In this document: positions 45,845 through 58,517 of the stretch, one piece after another
How the letters are laid out: every line of letters starts with the position of its first letter
Position numbering within the stretch: position 1 is the first letter of the stretch
NCBI GenBank assembly: GCA_964036195.1
Contig: OZ038460.1
Location: forward strand, 7,815,504-7,879,503
Length of the DNA stretch: 64,000 bases
Source: Sphaerolaimus hirsutus
Lineage: Eukaryota; Nematoda; Chromadorea; Monhysterida; Sphaerolaimidae
Direction: 5' to 3'
Made by a program: the position numbers and the translations under genes
The notes under the pieces: model-generated
Told to the model about the DNA's origin: nothing
The model's input: the letters and a program-made list of their open reading frames with translations, nothing else
The model's database searches: none

Positions 45845-46205
45845 GCCGTTTACGCATGTAAACCCATCACGCATGTAAACCTGTTATAGACTTATACACG
45901 CAGGGGTAAAAAGGGGGGCAGATAACCCCACTCGAAACTGCCCAGCTATCTATCTATCACAGAGGTACATGTTCTCGGCTACTTTCCCCTAAACCCCCCC
46001 CCCCACAAATTGCCTAGATATCTAGCTATCTGGAGCGCTTTTGAGCAATCTTACTATTTTTTTCACCTATAATCGCTAATTTTCGTACTTTTTATAGATT
46101 TTTATCTTCAAAATCACTAGGTGATGTGTTTTATTGCCTATTTTCAGTATGGCGGGTAAATTAAAATGCCCACCGGTTCTACATGCGTGATGGGTTTACA
46201 TGCGT
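45845..46205. repeat. Inverted repeat with CATGCGTAAACC words
   Basis: Left TTACGCATGTAAACCCATCA, right TGATGGGTTTACATGCGTAA, with a TATCTATCTATC / TAGCTATCTGG centre. A comparable design, with CATGTAAACCCGC, lies at 62488-62890. Confidence 0.55.
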
Positions 46206-46661
46206 AATGGGCACATGCCCGCTCACATCCACTATCACTTTCACACACAGGGACGTAATTCAATCAATTGTACGGGACGTTTTCTTCGGGCCAAAATTCA
46301 TTATTTATTCGAGATTCATTCGAACTGAAATAAGAAATTGCCCAATTGAAATATAATGAATCGGGCCAGCCAGAAAAAAATATTGGTCGGGCGAATTAAT
46401 TTTCGCACCTTGGACGGAACGACATTTGTTTTTTTTACAGGGACATTTTAAGTGCGACAAAACGTTTTGCAGCACATAGAAATCTGTGCCAAGGTTATAA
46501 AATGTTTTGAAAATCTAGAAACAGGGAATAATTCCGAAAGTAAAAATAAAAACACTGTATGAGGAAACGGAAAAAATAGTACCGCGCCCATTCCCGCCCA
46601 ATAAGTTGTGATAAATTTCCACGCAATAAGATAATTTGCATTAATAAAATCCATGCTTCAG

Positions 46662-46835
46662 GAATACGTCAGCAGTTCGATCAGTAAAATATCGCGTAGA
46701 GATGAACCAGGTAAATACCAATGTAAAACAGTGAAAAGTGGGGAAAAAATAACGCATGCACATGACACCATTATTTTCGATTTCGCAAGCACAAACATGC
46801 AAAAAAATGCTGCAGAAAAAACATCATGTTCGTAA
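46662..46835 (+). CDS. Candidate exon with an Ig-domain end signature
   Basis: Opens after an acceptor (CCATGCTTCAG). It reads YVSSSISKISRRDEPGKYQC, then KTVKSGEKITHAHDTIIFD. D-E-P-G-K-Y-x-C is the F-strand signature of I/V-set Ig domains. No donor or neighbouring exon could be fixed, so it may be an isolated pseudo-exon. Confidence 0.35.
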   Translation, partial: EYVSSSISKISRRDEPGKYQCKTVKSGEKITHAHDTIIFDFASTNMQKNAAEKTSCS

Positions 46836-47135
46836 TATGTATGTTCGTAATATTTACCCAAACTGTTGGGAGACGTGACCACAAATTTTCTATGCATGGA
46901 GCTCTTGGCGGTGCCAGTCAACAATGAGTTGAAATTACATCGGTATGCAGCTACGCTATTGTGAAGCTATCATAAATCTGTCATAAACGGAGGTAATTGT
47001 GAATAGTGTATTCTGCGGTTCAAGGGCGGTAATCAATTCAGCAGATTTTAGCACCTGGTTTCATCCGCGTGCGTGTAACAGCACCATATGCTAGGCGCCA
47101 GCATAACGTTTCAAAATACGCCAGCGTAAGGCGCA

Positions 47136-47362
47136 CTCTGGTGTCAATCCCAGACCCTGTCAAGTGTAAAGTGAAGTGTCAAATGTCATGTAAAGTGAAG
47201 AAAGTGAAGTGCCAAATGTCATGTAAAGGGAAGTGTCAAATGCCATGTAAAGTGCCCATTGTCATGCAAAGTTCAGTAAAAACATCTTTTTTTGATTGAC
47301 ATTTTACATGACATTCTACACTTGAGTTTACACTTTACAGTGTCTGGGTCTGCCCCCTGGCA
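47136..47362. mobile_element. MITE, GTGTCAATCCCAGACCCTG terminus
   Basis: Arms of GTAAAGTGAAGTGTCAAATG words, right end CAGTGTCTGGGTCTGCCCCC. Same family as 27786 and 32054. Confidence 0.65.
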
Positions 47363-47879
47363 CTTGCACCGACCATTCTGGAATTGCTTGCAGCCGGAAT
47401 TATCTATTTCATTGACACAAAGTTAAGAAACCTTTTACTTAAGCGATAAGAATTTCATTCACAATTTTACTTGTCACTCAGAAGTACAGTTATCACTAAT
47501 CGCTTTGCAAGATGTGAAGTAAGCCCCCAATGTCTGGCGCGCCATAGGGACGGCGCCATGGCGCAGTTGATGCGGCACCAGAAATTTTGGCGCTTTTCAA
47601 CCACTCAGGTGCACACAGGATTTGACCCAATAAATTTTTTTATGGTCTACATGAAATAACAACCTGCGACTGCACGCCGGAAAACTAGAAACAATAAAAA
47701 TTGGGAATAAAATGAGATGCGACATGGCATAAAATTTGTGTGGGTCGAAATAAAATTACGACAAAGTTCTCGGCGAGAAAAAGCCATCATCACTCCATCA
47801 AAATAACGAATGAGATCTTTAAGTCACAATGGTCGAACGGATGCACACTCAGTGAAGTCGTTCAAGGGAAACTTCTATG

Positions 47880-48390
47880 CATAGTTGTTAAAACGTATTT
47901 ACTTTTACTCGATAAATACGTATACTCGAGTACAGAGTAAATACGTTTACGGTCCCTCAAAAAAAATTCGAGTACTCACTTTTACGTATACTTTTTGAAA
48001 GTACACGAGTACAGAAAACGTATTTCAGATAGTCTTTTATATAGATTTTTGAAGGCATAGAAGGAAATAAATGAGAGAATAGATATGCAAAAAATAGGGT
48101 AAAAACAGTTGAAAATGAATATATACGCCCGTATTTAGCCTAAATTTGCCCAAAATATGGAAAAAGTTATGAAAATTAGTGATTTATGTGAAAATTAGGT
48201 GAAAGTTCTCAAAAATACTCACGTTTACGTTTTCTGGGGGAGTACATTTACTCACGTTTACTCATGAGTAAAAGTAAAAATATTTTTTAACGTTTTCTGT
48301 ACTCAAGGGGTGCGCGAAAATAAATACTTTACGTTTACGTATACTTTGGAAAAAGTTCGGGACTTTTAACAACTCTGCTTCTATGGGGCA
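47880..48390. repeat. Fold-back repeat of ACGTTTACTCG words
   Basis: Left GTTGTTAAAACGTATTTACT, right GGACTTTTAACAACTCTGCT. The arms are TACGTATACTCGAGTAC-type words. A sister copy lies at 39360-39790. Confidence 0.55.
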
Positions 48391-48511
48391 AAAAGCACGG
48401 GGCTATCGATTTCTGTTCGCTTGAGCGCTTCCACAAAACTGTATATAAAAAGAGCATTTCAGACGAGCTTTCCCATGCTTTGATGTTGTCGGAATGTGAA
48501 ATGTCTGGTAT

Positions 48512-48706
48512 TTGATTTGCAGTCAAACTGAATTGATGATAAATGGGGAAAATTTGTCAAATTTGTCACTTGACCACACCGCATTCTCACGAAACTGTCG
48601 AGATGTCAAATGGAAATTTAGGCACGGGAAAATTTTGAATATTTTTTTCGTATCAACGGGAACGACACTATTTAGTTTTGAAAAGACGGTTGTCAAAAGA
48701 AAGTGA
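48512..48706 (+). CDS. Candidate exon, Ig-like, unrecognised
   Basis: Follows a strong acceptor (TTTGATTTGCAG at 48521). It reads SQTELMINGENLSNLSLDHT and then DVKWKFRHGK, which parallels ITWKYSHG in the 41841 frame. Another frame stays open to 48891. Weak evidence; no linked exons. Confidence 0.2.
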   Translation: MICSQTELMINGENLSNLSLDHTAFSRNCRDVKWKFRHGKILNIFFVSTGTTLFSFEKTVVKRK

Positions 48707-48972
48707 TTATGTTAAGCCCAAAGCGACGAGTGTCGACCAACAATAAACCGGATTCGATGGGCAAAACAGTGTACGTACTGAAAGATGACATCAAAAGCCA
48801 ATACAATATAAAATTAGCTCGAAATAGTTTTTCGAGCAGCTCGGTTGCCAATAGAGGGTTAATCAGCTCGAAGACAAAATGCAACTCTTGAAAACGTAAA
48901 ATTTCACCGCAAAATAGATTACATAAAAGTGGATGAAGCTGCGTGTCCATAATTTGACATAGATAAAGAATG

Positions 48973-49198
48973 TATACTCGGAGGACATTACGCCGTACAT
49001 TTTTCCGGAGGAAACACTCCGTCATGACGTGATCACTTTCGTCGCCGTCATCATCTCTCTCCATCACGTCGTCTTCATGACGTCATCACTTCGTCATCAG
49101 CACGTCTTTCATAAGTTTTCGGCTGGCCATCTGCCAGCCGAAGACATAACTCCTATCTGTTTGTAGAGTATCGTGTCTGCCGAGTATACCAATAAATA
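48973..49198. mobile_element. TA-type MITE, TATACTCGGAGGAC ends
   Basis: Left TATACTCGGAGGACATTACG, right GTGTCTGCCGAGTATA. The centre holds CGTCATCACTTCGTCATC words. Confidence 0.75.
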
Positions 49199-49614
49199 CC
49201 TCAGCGTCTCCAAAACTCAGTGTGAACAGTCCAGCATTTCTGGTCATATCGGTATTTCAGTCATACATCATAAAATTTAAGTCAAACTTCAAGATGTCAA
49301 GTTGACAGAAATCATAAAAAAATCTATATCTCCAGAAGCGGTCGACTGTTCTGGGCTTAGTTTTGGACAAGACAGGGGTATTAATCAATGCTTAGTCCAC
49401 GAGAAATTAGAAACATGTAAAGTAAATATCACCATCCACTTTTATGTAATTAATTTATAGTCATTGAATGTCTAGCTGCAATTTCAGTTTAAGAACCACA
49501 TAGAAATGGCCAGCGTAACAATTTCACGATTGAAATCGGGCAGTTCTGTTGAAAACATTGGCATTGAAAAAAGTTTTGATGTTTATTAATTGTCCCTATG
49601 AACTGTGTGGTGTC

Positions 49615-50551
49615 TAGTGATGTTAAATGCACCGGGAAAAATGGCACCGCACCGCACCGGCACCTTTGCCAATGCTTGAAAAGGGCACCTGGCACCCTGG
49701 GGCACCGGCCAGAAAATGGTACCGCACCGCACCGGCACCGGTGCCATTCGGAAACAAATGGTACCGGCACCGAAGGGCACCGGCGGGTTGCCGGTGCTAG
49801 CACCGAAAGGCACCGCACCGGGCTGGAATTTCCGAAGTAAATATTGGGCAGTTTCTCAGTGGGCACGCCTTCGGAAGTGCATATTTCCATGAATTTTCTA
49901 CCGATTTTGATGGTTGAGCACTTAAAATGATCAGAATGATGTGGCGATCACTTTTATGAAGCAATTACAATGATTACAAATGAATGTTAAAATATTTAAT
50001 ACACTACAATGCCCCATAGCCACTATTGTCTACTGATTGGAGTCGTTGCTGTACAGAGAATGGAACTATCTCTGTCATAAACTGACAACAAATTTTGAAC
50101 AAAAAAGAGAAACATAAAATATAAAATTATTTAAAATTCAACAAAATTTTAGATTTGCTCATCAGATCACGTATCGGGTATAATGGATTTCACAGTAGGT
50201 ATATTTATTTGATGTGATGTTTACAAAATAAGCAAAAAACGGTTGGGTAAATATATCGCTGTTTTTTGAAATATGAATACCTAAGCATACTGTGGACAAA
50301 ATTGCACTGCACATGAAGCCTTGGTCGGTGTCTTTCGCGGTGCCTTTTACTTTGGCCGTGGTGCTAGCACCTTTGGCACCGGCAAAAAAATGGCACCGCA
50401 CCGCACCGGCACCGGTGCTATTCTGAAAAAAATGGCACCGGCACCAGCAGGGCACCCCTGAAGATTGCAATGGCACCGCACCAGCACCGGTGCTGGCGCC
50501 CTTCGGTGCCCAGCACCGGGGCACCGGTGCCCCGGTGCCTTTACATCACTA
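49615..50551. mobile_element. Fold-back element with GGCACCGGTGCC arms
   Basis: Starts TAGTGATGTTAAATGCACCG and ends GGTGCCTTTACATCACTA. The two arms (49615-49825, 50340-50551) are CACCGCACCGG words around a 500-base AT-rich centre. The flanks do not show an 8-bp duplication. Confidence 0.7.
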
Positions 50552-51342
50552 GGATTTATAAACATAAATCTCACTAACATTTCAGATTGCTAATTTTGAA
50601 ACAGATCCCGGCCACCAGCAAGTTTTTTCGTAATTTTTTCTTTGGTAAGAAACCGCTGGTCCGGACCGGTGGTCCAAAAAATGCACAAAGCTGCGTCCCA
50701 CTTGCTTAACAATGTGTGCCAAACAGTGCAGAATGCCTGGGAAAAAGTGGTCTGAAATCCTTGACGTTTTGAGTGAATACCCCTCTGAATTTGACACTGT
50801 ATTAACCAGAGTTGGCAAAGTGTCAAGAGAACACGAAAATGGTAAATTGAAGAATAAAATTAAATAAAATGAAAAATTTCAACAAAAAAAATCTTTAGTA
50901 AATTCGTATGAAAACTCAAATTTTTGTAAAATTGAACAAAAATTCGAATTTTTATTCGAACCGAAGTCCGAACCCGCTTTACAGCGACACAAACGTAGCA
51001 AGCGTGCCAACACGTGCACACTGCGAGTCCATTCATTACACTGCAGCTTTATCCAAAAAGAGTTATGTCATCTCTAGTGCTCAGTGAGGGTTTTGTAGGG
51101 ACGTTGTGGGGTTCCCCTAGGGATGGAAAAAACGTTTTTTTTCAATGCCCCCATTAAAAATCCAATGTTTTTTTATTGAAAAACTATGAAAACCCCCCGG
51201 TCATCCATAACACCCCCGAATGCTCTAGCTATCACAGGCACTGCTCAGCTTTATCCGAATAAAAATTGATCTATTCCTATTTCGAGCGATTTCCCACCAG
51301 CTTTGGACCTTGAAAAAGCGTATATAATGAACCCCTTGAACC

Positions 51343-51782
51343 CAGGGCCGTATCCAGGGGGGGGCGGGGGCGGGGGGAGGGCTGCAGCCCCCTCCCCTCC
51401 CGGGGCGAGACCAGAAATTGACCGGAAAATGTGACTTTTTCAACGTCAGCGTAAAAAATTTTGCGCGCAAGCGCGCATTCTTCACCAGACATAAGGTATT
51501 ATCATCAGATTTGCTCCATATGGCCACAAATCATTAAAAATACACTCAATGTGGTGCTTTTTGCTGTTTTGTATGTATATTTATTTGTATATTTTGTATG
51601 TATATTTACATACATATACAGCGTTTCATGGCGCTGGCGCCAACGCCAATGGCGCCATGGCGTGGCGCCTACTAATGGCGCCATTCCGTCATTATGTAGC
51701 TAAAATTTTAGGGGGGGGGGGGCTGAGCCGGCCTCCGTAAACAAGCAGCCCCCCCCGCTCAAAAACCCTGGATACGTCCCTG
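51343..51782. mobile_element. hAT-like MITE, CAGGGCCGTATCCAGG ends with GGCGCCATGGCG core
   Basis: Exact 8-bp target duplication CTTGAACC (51335-51342, 51783-51790). Long G/C homopolymers lie inside each end. It is the sister of 8547-8967, inverted. Confidence 0.87.
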
Positions 51783-51852
51783 CTTGAACCCCCTGCCAGA
51801 CCCCCCTCCCAAAAAATATAAATAATTTTTTTAGCTTTCCATCCTTCCGGAT

Positions 51853-52285
51853 TACCATATTTCTCCGTGTAAACCGCCGGGTGTTATACAAAACCGGCGC
51901 ACTGTTTAGCAACCCTTTTTTAAAAATTGTATAACGCCCGGGCGTTAATTCACTGGGAGGGCGGCGTTATACACGCATAAAAATCGAGTGCAAAAATGCC
52001 TGTGCTTAGATTTTTTTTGAAAGAGCCTTACATGGCGTGTAGCTATTGAATTCAATGAAAAACCTGCAGCGCGTTGTGCCGCCAGACAGAACATTCAAAT
52101 CTTTGAAATAGAGAGTAGTTTCATTACTGTGCAGCTTTATTTGTTATATGAATTTTCAACTTTGGTAAACTTTTTGAAACCTACACAGTATAACGCCCCG
52201 GGGGCGCTATAAAGCTGTATAACGCCCGGGCGTTGTGCACGGGGGGGGGGGGGTGGTGTGGGCGGTTTACACGGAGAAATACAGG
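51853..52285. mobile_element. Fold-back MITE, TACCATATTTCTCCGTGTAA end
   Basis: Right end GGTTTACACGGAGAAATACA. The arms carry AACGCCCGGGCGTTATAC words. It shares the C-rich-word design of the TACCGTATTTCC family. Confidence 0.65.
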
Positions 52286-53270
52286 TGATTTGCTATCTAT
52301 CCATCCCCCAAAGGGTCAGCAACTCAGGTTGAATTTTTTTGTATTTATCTGTATGCTTTTAGCGTGCACGTTGTTTTATGGCCTTGCAAGCAAAATTCTG
52401 ATTTTTTTTGTAAATTTTTTGTCAAATTGTTTGTTTTAATTTTAATTTTGACATTTTGGAATCAAATAAAATGAAACATGAATAAAATAAAAATAAAATA
52501 GAACTTGTTATACAATTTCTATTCAATTTTAGTAAAAAAGGATTTTTCCAAAACCCTGGTATTGATCCATAAAATGCTAAAAGAACAGCTGGTAAATAAA
52601 TACCGGTATATGCTCTCCACAAAAAAGTAAAACAATACCAAGAAAAAAGACTCCGTTCAGTGGACACAGCGACAGAACATAATATGAAGTTTGGAAGAGG
52701 GAATAAAAGTAAATTGAGGTGGGATTCGCATCAGCTTTGAAAACTGCATAGGCATTCTCAAGTGCAGTTTAGACGATTGCAGTACCTTCACAAATATTAC
52801 TGCACAACTGCACAATGATCTTGGCACAGAAAGACACAAAATCAGGTTTTAGAATGAAGAATCTTGAATATACTTTTTATTCAAGATTCAAACAAACAAG
52901 CAATAAATTTATACATAAACATAAATTTATAACAAAATTTTGATTGAAACTGCTGCTGAAGCCAATGTAACAGATGATCAAAAATTTTAAAGACAAAATG
53001 GTGAAAATGGTGTCTCCAACGTTTCCAGCAAATAGACGGAACATAATGTGAAAGTTCAACAAGCCCATATTAAATGTGAAACCACAGACTGCCAGAAGTG
53101 TATCAAATTTTCACTCAATCATCAGAATAAACCTTTATTTAGACAAAAGTTCTAAATACGCTAGTTCAGCTAGTATGCATTTACCTAGACACTAGTGATC
53201 GAAAAGCGCCACAGAAACAAAACAAGCGCCAAAAGCACAATGGCGCTAGCGCTAATAGTAAAAGCGTCAT

Positions 53271-53458
53271 GGGGGCAGTGCCAAACCCTGTAAAGTGTTA
53301 AGTGTCAAATGTAACGTCAAATGCAAAGTAAACTGTCAATCAAAGCCAAAAAGAAAATATTTTATTACTGAACTTTGCATGACAATTGACAGTTTATTCT
53401 GCATTTGACGTTACATTTGACACTTTACTTTACACTTTACAGGGCTTGGGACTGACAC
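53271..53458. mobile_element. MITE, GGGGGCAGTGCCAAACCCTG terminus
   Basis: Inverted arms of GTAAAGTGTTAAGTGTCAAA words, right end CAGGGCTTGGGACTGACA. Flanked on both sides by GGCGC-word DNA (53200-53620). Confidence 0.65.
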
Positions 53459-53781
53459 ATGACACGGCGCAATTGGTGTGGTGCCAGGAACCGACCGCCT
53501 GGCGCTTGGCGCCATATTGCTGGTGCTGGGGTTCGCAGAAGCACCATGCAACTTTTAGCGCTTGGCGCCAAAGTTCAGGCGCTTTTTTTCACAACTGGCC
53601 GTGGCGCCATTGCACCACTAACACACACGTGTGTGTATTCAAGTACAGCCGCACTGCACCGCATCCATTCCGAACAATTCATTATGACTGAGCTCAGTGG
53701 GCAAACAAAAGTTGATCGCTGCGAAAGTATTCGGCCATTCACCTGAGGTATTTCGATTGGAAAACTTTTATGAGAGTCTAC

Positions 53782-53969
53782 CTAGTTTGCTGTGCCAAAG
53801 ATCTTGTCGTTATTAAATTAGTCAGACAGTGGATAAATACGGCGATAAACATGGCGATTAACGACAACAGCTTAATCAAGGGCGACGCAAGAAAAATAAC
53901 AAACAAACAAAAACGGGATAAAGTAAGGCTTAATTCTAACGGGAACATCCGGAGATCGAATTTCACCAT
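53782..53969 (-). CDS. Candidate first exon of a membrane or secreted protein
   Basis: ATG, then two hydrophobic runs (FCLFVIFLASPL, LLSLIAMFIAVFIHCL), ending SLAQQT at an AG/GTAGAC donor in phase 2. The plus strand is also open here. No downstream exon could be fixed, so the call rests on hydrophobicity and the donor only. Confidence 0.28.
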
Positions 53970-54619
53970 TTGATTTTCAAATTAAACTGAATACACGGCA
54001 GCTGTCCCCTTTGCCATTTACGATACATTGCAGACGGGTTACAGTGTGATCCAAAATTGAAAAAACCGAAACAGAATTGAACGCATCACGCAAAACACAA
54101 ACAAAAACCTACGCAAAAACGATAAAAATACTTAAATACAACACAAAACAATGTCAATACTAAAGTACCACCGCATAGAAACACAAAATCGGCCACACCT
54201 CGGGCATTGAAGAGCCCAGCTGAACACACCTACGCCGAAAATTTCAGAACAGGCACCAGTTGCGCAATCTGGAAAATTCAGCTTCATTCATTAAGAGTAG
54301 ATTTGGGATGCGGCCGGAACGTCATTTGAGCCAACGTGGCATCAGGGGGTTTTGATATTGCCTGAATTATTTTACCGTATTTACCGTAATAATTCCCCAA
54401 CTTGAATAGTCCGCCCGCAAAAATGGTCCCCAGGGTGATTATTCGAGTAAGTACGGTACTTTTTCTACAAGTTTGGGTCCGTAAACCCATTCAGCCGCAA
54501 AAAATGCCCCTTACCACCAGAAAAGAAAAAAAAATTCTGGAACTTTTGCCGAATGTAACTGTGCAGAGTGAGGCTGACGTTAAGCAAAAGCCACAAATTT
54601 ACAATGATGACGTAAACGA

Positions 54620-55283
54620 GTGAGGGTGGTCAATGTCACTGAATACTGGACAAACAGCGATGGCGTCCGGCATAAATTTGAGCGCAATTTTCTGCAGTCA
54701 GACGTCAATTCCAGGTGCCAAAGCTTCACTGGCAGATCTCCAAGCAACCATAAATCTTGCAGCTGGGGCAGTTTAGCTCACGATGATACGCTAAGCTTAC
54801 AATATCTAGCTACGGACGTAAATTGCCAAAATTTCGCAGTCTGCACAATTCGGGTGTCAGTCTGGTGGCATTTTCGAGTATTGTGGCTAAAACGTATGCA
54901 GTGTTCTAAAAACTTGTCCCCACGTCGCATAGGTCCAGTATTATAATTTGTAGGCAAGTTCGCCATGGAAAAAAACGCTTTTAGAAATAATGACAGTAAA
55001 AATGCACTGTAGAAAAAGGCAAAGTTTTGCGAAAGTTTGTGGCAAGCTTACGTCGATAAAGCCGCAAAATCAGTGCAAACATCAAAAATGCTGCAATTGT
55101 TCGGAACAGACCAAATGCCAAACCGCAATTATGAATGTCAACAGAAAAGTCAGTTGGACATCCTGCCAGAGAAACTAAGAGTAAACATTTTGGGCACACA
55201 TTTCGAATGACATCTTCCAAACCATGTAGCATTTGCAGAGGACAAACAGACATCCATTTCCCATTTGTGACAAATAAGGACAA
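54620..55283 (-). CDS. Possible coding exons, unrecognised (Leu/Cys-rich)
   Basis: 55283-55052 reads LEDVIRNVCPKCLLLVSLAGCP and a hydrophobic run, ending at a good CGAC/GTAAGC donor. About 54771-54620 reads LQDLWLLGDLPVKLWHLELT. The flavour is leucine-rich-repeat, but exon phases do not join cleanly and the plus strand is open over part of the same DNA. Confidence 0.2.
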
Positions 55284-55805
55284 ATTAAGCCGGAGTTAGG
55301 CCGCATGATTTTGCTTTATTTTGGCCACAAACCCCACAACTAGCAATTATAAAAGCAAATGGCAGATCCACACGAGGATAATTTGTAAATACAAAAATAT
55401 ACATAAGCAACATTTGCTTATCCATGTGTCAACACGTGCGAGGCCAGATCAAAGCGCACCGCTGAGTTACATTTGCTGTAAACTAGTTTTATGACACCAA
55501 GCGGAAATGACTCACAATTTGGGCAGGCCTCCGATTGTGAATAAAAACCACTTTACTCAAGTGAAAGCACTTCATGAAATGGTAGAAACTGCGAATGCTG
55601 TTTCATATGGAAGTAGGAAACCATCAGAAGGGGATGCATACAGCACGGGTCTTAGACAGAAATGTGATATGTCTGTGCACTAGCCGCCAGCCGCCAGCAC
55701 ATGAACCTGCCGAGTACACGGTGGTGAAAAAGGGAACATTTTGTAAACGGAAAGACATCTCTCAAAGCAGAAATGGTGATGTTAAACGTGGTGAAGCGTC
55801 GTGAA

Positions 55806-55890
55806 GTGGCTTCGCGTTAACGCTTCACTATGCTGTCAACGCTTCACTATGCCGTCAACGCTTCACTATGCCGCCAAGAGCTTCACGGTG
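55806..55890. repeat. Short tandem repeat, CGCTTCACTATGCCGTCAA unit
   Basis: About three and a half copies of a 19-base unit, with looser GCTTCAC words continuing to 56030. Gene-free surroundings. Confidence 0.75.
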
Positions 55891-56491
55891 CTTTAATGCT
55901 TAACGCACTTTTGATTAGCTGTGATCAGAAAGTGTGTGGAAAACATTTCACCAAAATTTTTGTGGTGCTGATGGAGCGTGTGGAAATGCACTGCTTCATG
56001 CACATCCACCCCGCTTCCACGCGCTTCACGGGCCTAATTTTGTTTTTGTTTTCTTCAAAATGAGATCGGGCCACCCGGCAGAATTTACTTGCAGCCGAGC
56101 GCATGGAAAGTGCGCCTTCAGCTGCGGCGCAGTGCATGCGCTCACTGTATATACGGTCTGTTTACACAGTTTGGCTCGGGCCGCGGCGCACTTGCATTTG
56201 GGCCGGCCGGCCGCATGGAAGATGGCTGAAGCGCGACGCGCAGCTACCTATTCATAAATCACTTTGAAATTTGAATTGCGTAGCTATTAAGCGATTGGAA
56301 AGCGCCAAAGGACATTTAAAGATGGGCTGAATGCTGAAAAGACACCGCTTTTATCATGGCGACGTTCCAGCGCATGCGATTGCTGGGTAAATCAACAGGT
56401 AAAGCAGCTGAGTGTGCTGACGTCTACAGGTATACGCGCCTGAAGAACAAGTATGAACATTTACATTTTTGATACACGACATCACATCATT

Positions 56492-56970
56492 GGGCCCACA
56501 CACACTAGTTGACATCGCAAATTCGCGTCAACTCAATGTCAATTGAATAAAACAAGAAGTTTGTAAAAAGCATCACACTTATACTCCGGTTACTTTACAC
56601 CCTGCACGCGTGGTTCCCGCTGGAAGTGTGCCAACGATGGTTAACGCGTCCGAGTTTCATAAAAAGATGACAAAATTGATTGTTGTTATAATGTTATTCA
56701 TTAACATATTCACATCGATGAATTTTTTTCATATTTTTACGGAAATCGCATGATTCAATAATAATTGGCACGCTTCCAACACGAAACATAAATCAGTGCG
56801 AGGGCAGAGTATCACGTACGCCGAGTATAACAGGAACAATGAAAATGAAGTGTCATGATGTAAAATTAACTATGCTCTATCAGATAGATAAGTTGAAATC
56901 ACAGTATCATTTAAATTCAGTTGACATTTAGTTGACACGAATTCAGTTGACATCCAGTGTGTGGGGGCCC
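56492..56970. mobile_element. MITE, GGGCCCACACACACTAGTTG termini, copy 2, interrupted
   Basis: Nearly identical to 7510-7740 except for a 246-base insertion at 56582. The two copies therefore provide an empty and a filled site. Confidence 0.85.
56582..56827. mobile_element. TA-type MITE inserted in another MITE
   Basis: Copy 1 reads CACTTAACAGG at 7590-7610. Here the same site is CACTTA-[TACTCCGG…CCGAGTA]-TAACAGG, so TA was duplicated on insertion. It belongs to the TATACTCGGCGGAC family. Confidence 0.87.
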
Positions 56971-58399
56971 AATATGTCATCGATTACCTACTTCGCTCTA
57001 TTGGCGATGCACGTACAAAATTCGCAAACGGGTACACCTTAGCACAACGCATCTAAAACATAAAATATATTTTCCAAAAGAATCCACCGAATAAATTAAC
57101 TACTGTAAATACAGCAACGTTGAAATAAAAGCGGCCGCACATCACAAAACGGCACAGTGAATCTAAAGCGATGGAAAAATAGCGCATGGAAAAGCCGCGG
57201 CGGCGGCACTGTTTGCACAAGTTTTGCGCAAATTCTTTGCAAACAAACCGAGAGAGGATCGAAAACGAAAAATTGAAACAGTAGCCGAGGGGCATGAAAC
57301 GAGCGGCAGGGGTAACCTAACCAACATTGTGTTTTACACATTGTATAGAATATTCAATGCAGTGCACTGCGCATGCAGCCAATTTAGTGGCTACACAAAG
57401 CGACTGCTATAGGAAAGCGACAAACCAGTTTTTGGAGCAAAACCAACTTTTCAGCTTAAACTTTGAAGCGCCAGAAAGTGCGGTCGCAGCGCTAATTCAC
57501 GCGAAAAAGGTCAGCTGCAAAGGAAATGCATGAAAATGCATGGCACGCAAACTAAAACCAATGCGTGTGAAAAAGCATGACGCACATAGCCATGAGACAC
57601 TCTGAAAGAGCGCACGCTGTCAACCGACTATTTGAACTGGATCGGTTGTCCGAATTTTCTGCCATTTCCATTTTTGTTGGACTTGAAATTCTAGACTGGC
57701 AGATTTTTTTTACACGTTCAGTATGACGAATATCGTTAAAGTGCGTGTCATAATGGCTTGCAAACTAATGTGGGTGGTAACATTATATTGTGACCACGTT
57801 TGAAGTTGCCTGGGAATGTGAAAAATTAGTGAGTCGGGTATGTGGCATTCGGGTTAAGTAATGTCAACACACAAGGAACATTTAGCCCACATTCACAGAC
57901 ATAACGCCTCTGCACATCAAAATTACAAAGCGAAAAAGCAACACGTGAAGCCGGAATCTGAGTTGACTCAGACCAGTTGACACATATGTGTCAACTAGTG
58001 TGAGGGCTGCCAATAAACGCATTTTCCAAACTTTTCATCCATCGATCGACTGCACAAAATCGCCCCGAGTGCAATAAAAACCACTCGTTGATGGCACATT
58101 CCGGCACAACAATGCGCCGCAACAAACACCGGGCAAACTAAAGCGCAAAATTCCACCTGTAAGCAGGTGGAAAGCTCAAAGTTTCTCGCAGCTTACACAG
58201 TCAGCTAAAAATTGCGGCACAGTTGCTTTTACTGTGCAAATAAGCGGATGTGCCGCTTGCAAAACCTACAGACAGTGGGGGGAACTGGGGGTGAGAGGCA
58301 CTTCAATAACGATTCGATTCGATTTTGCACAATTAATGGGTCGAATAATGCAATGTATAGCCAAAATTTAAATATACCTGAATGCATAAGTAAATACAG

Positions 58400-58517
58400 A
58401 TTTGTTGGAGGTATTGGCTCGGCGGCAACAGGCCGTTTCACAGGGGGCAAAATTTACACTGCGCGGGTGCACCGGGATCCAATTGCTCATCTTGCCAAGT
58501 GGGAAGAAAATATGCAA
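58400..58517 (+). CDS. Candidate exon, unrecognised
   Basis: A GC-rich island between an acceptor (AAGTAAATACAG) and a GTTGGAAG donor of the type used elsewhere in the window. One open frame gives FVGGIGSAATGRFTGGKIYT and then HRDPIAHLAKWEENMQ. Another plus frame and the minus strand are also partly open. It would be convergent with the TFIIH gene. Confidence 0.25.

Noticed and set aside
48693..49067. 124-codon frame on the minus strand
   Set aside because: It runs through a TA-type MITE end and lies opposite a better candidate exon. No family signature.
49020..49110. Several TGACGTCA-like sites suggesting a cAMP-response enhancer
   Set aside because: They lie in the centre of a MITE, as part of its CGTCATC word repeat, far from any recognised promoter.
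57180..57325. Lys/Arg-rich plus-strand frame ending near GGGTAACC
   Set aside because: It is also open on the minus strand, has no linked exon or family motif, and is too weak to annotate.
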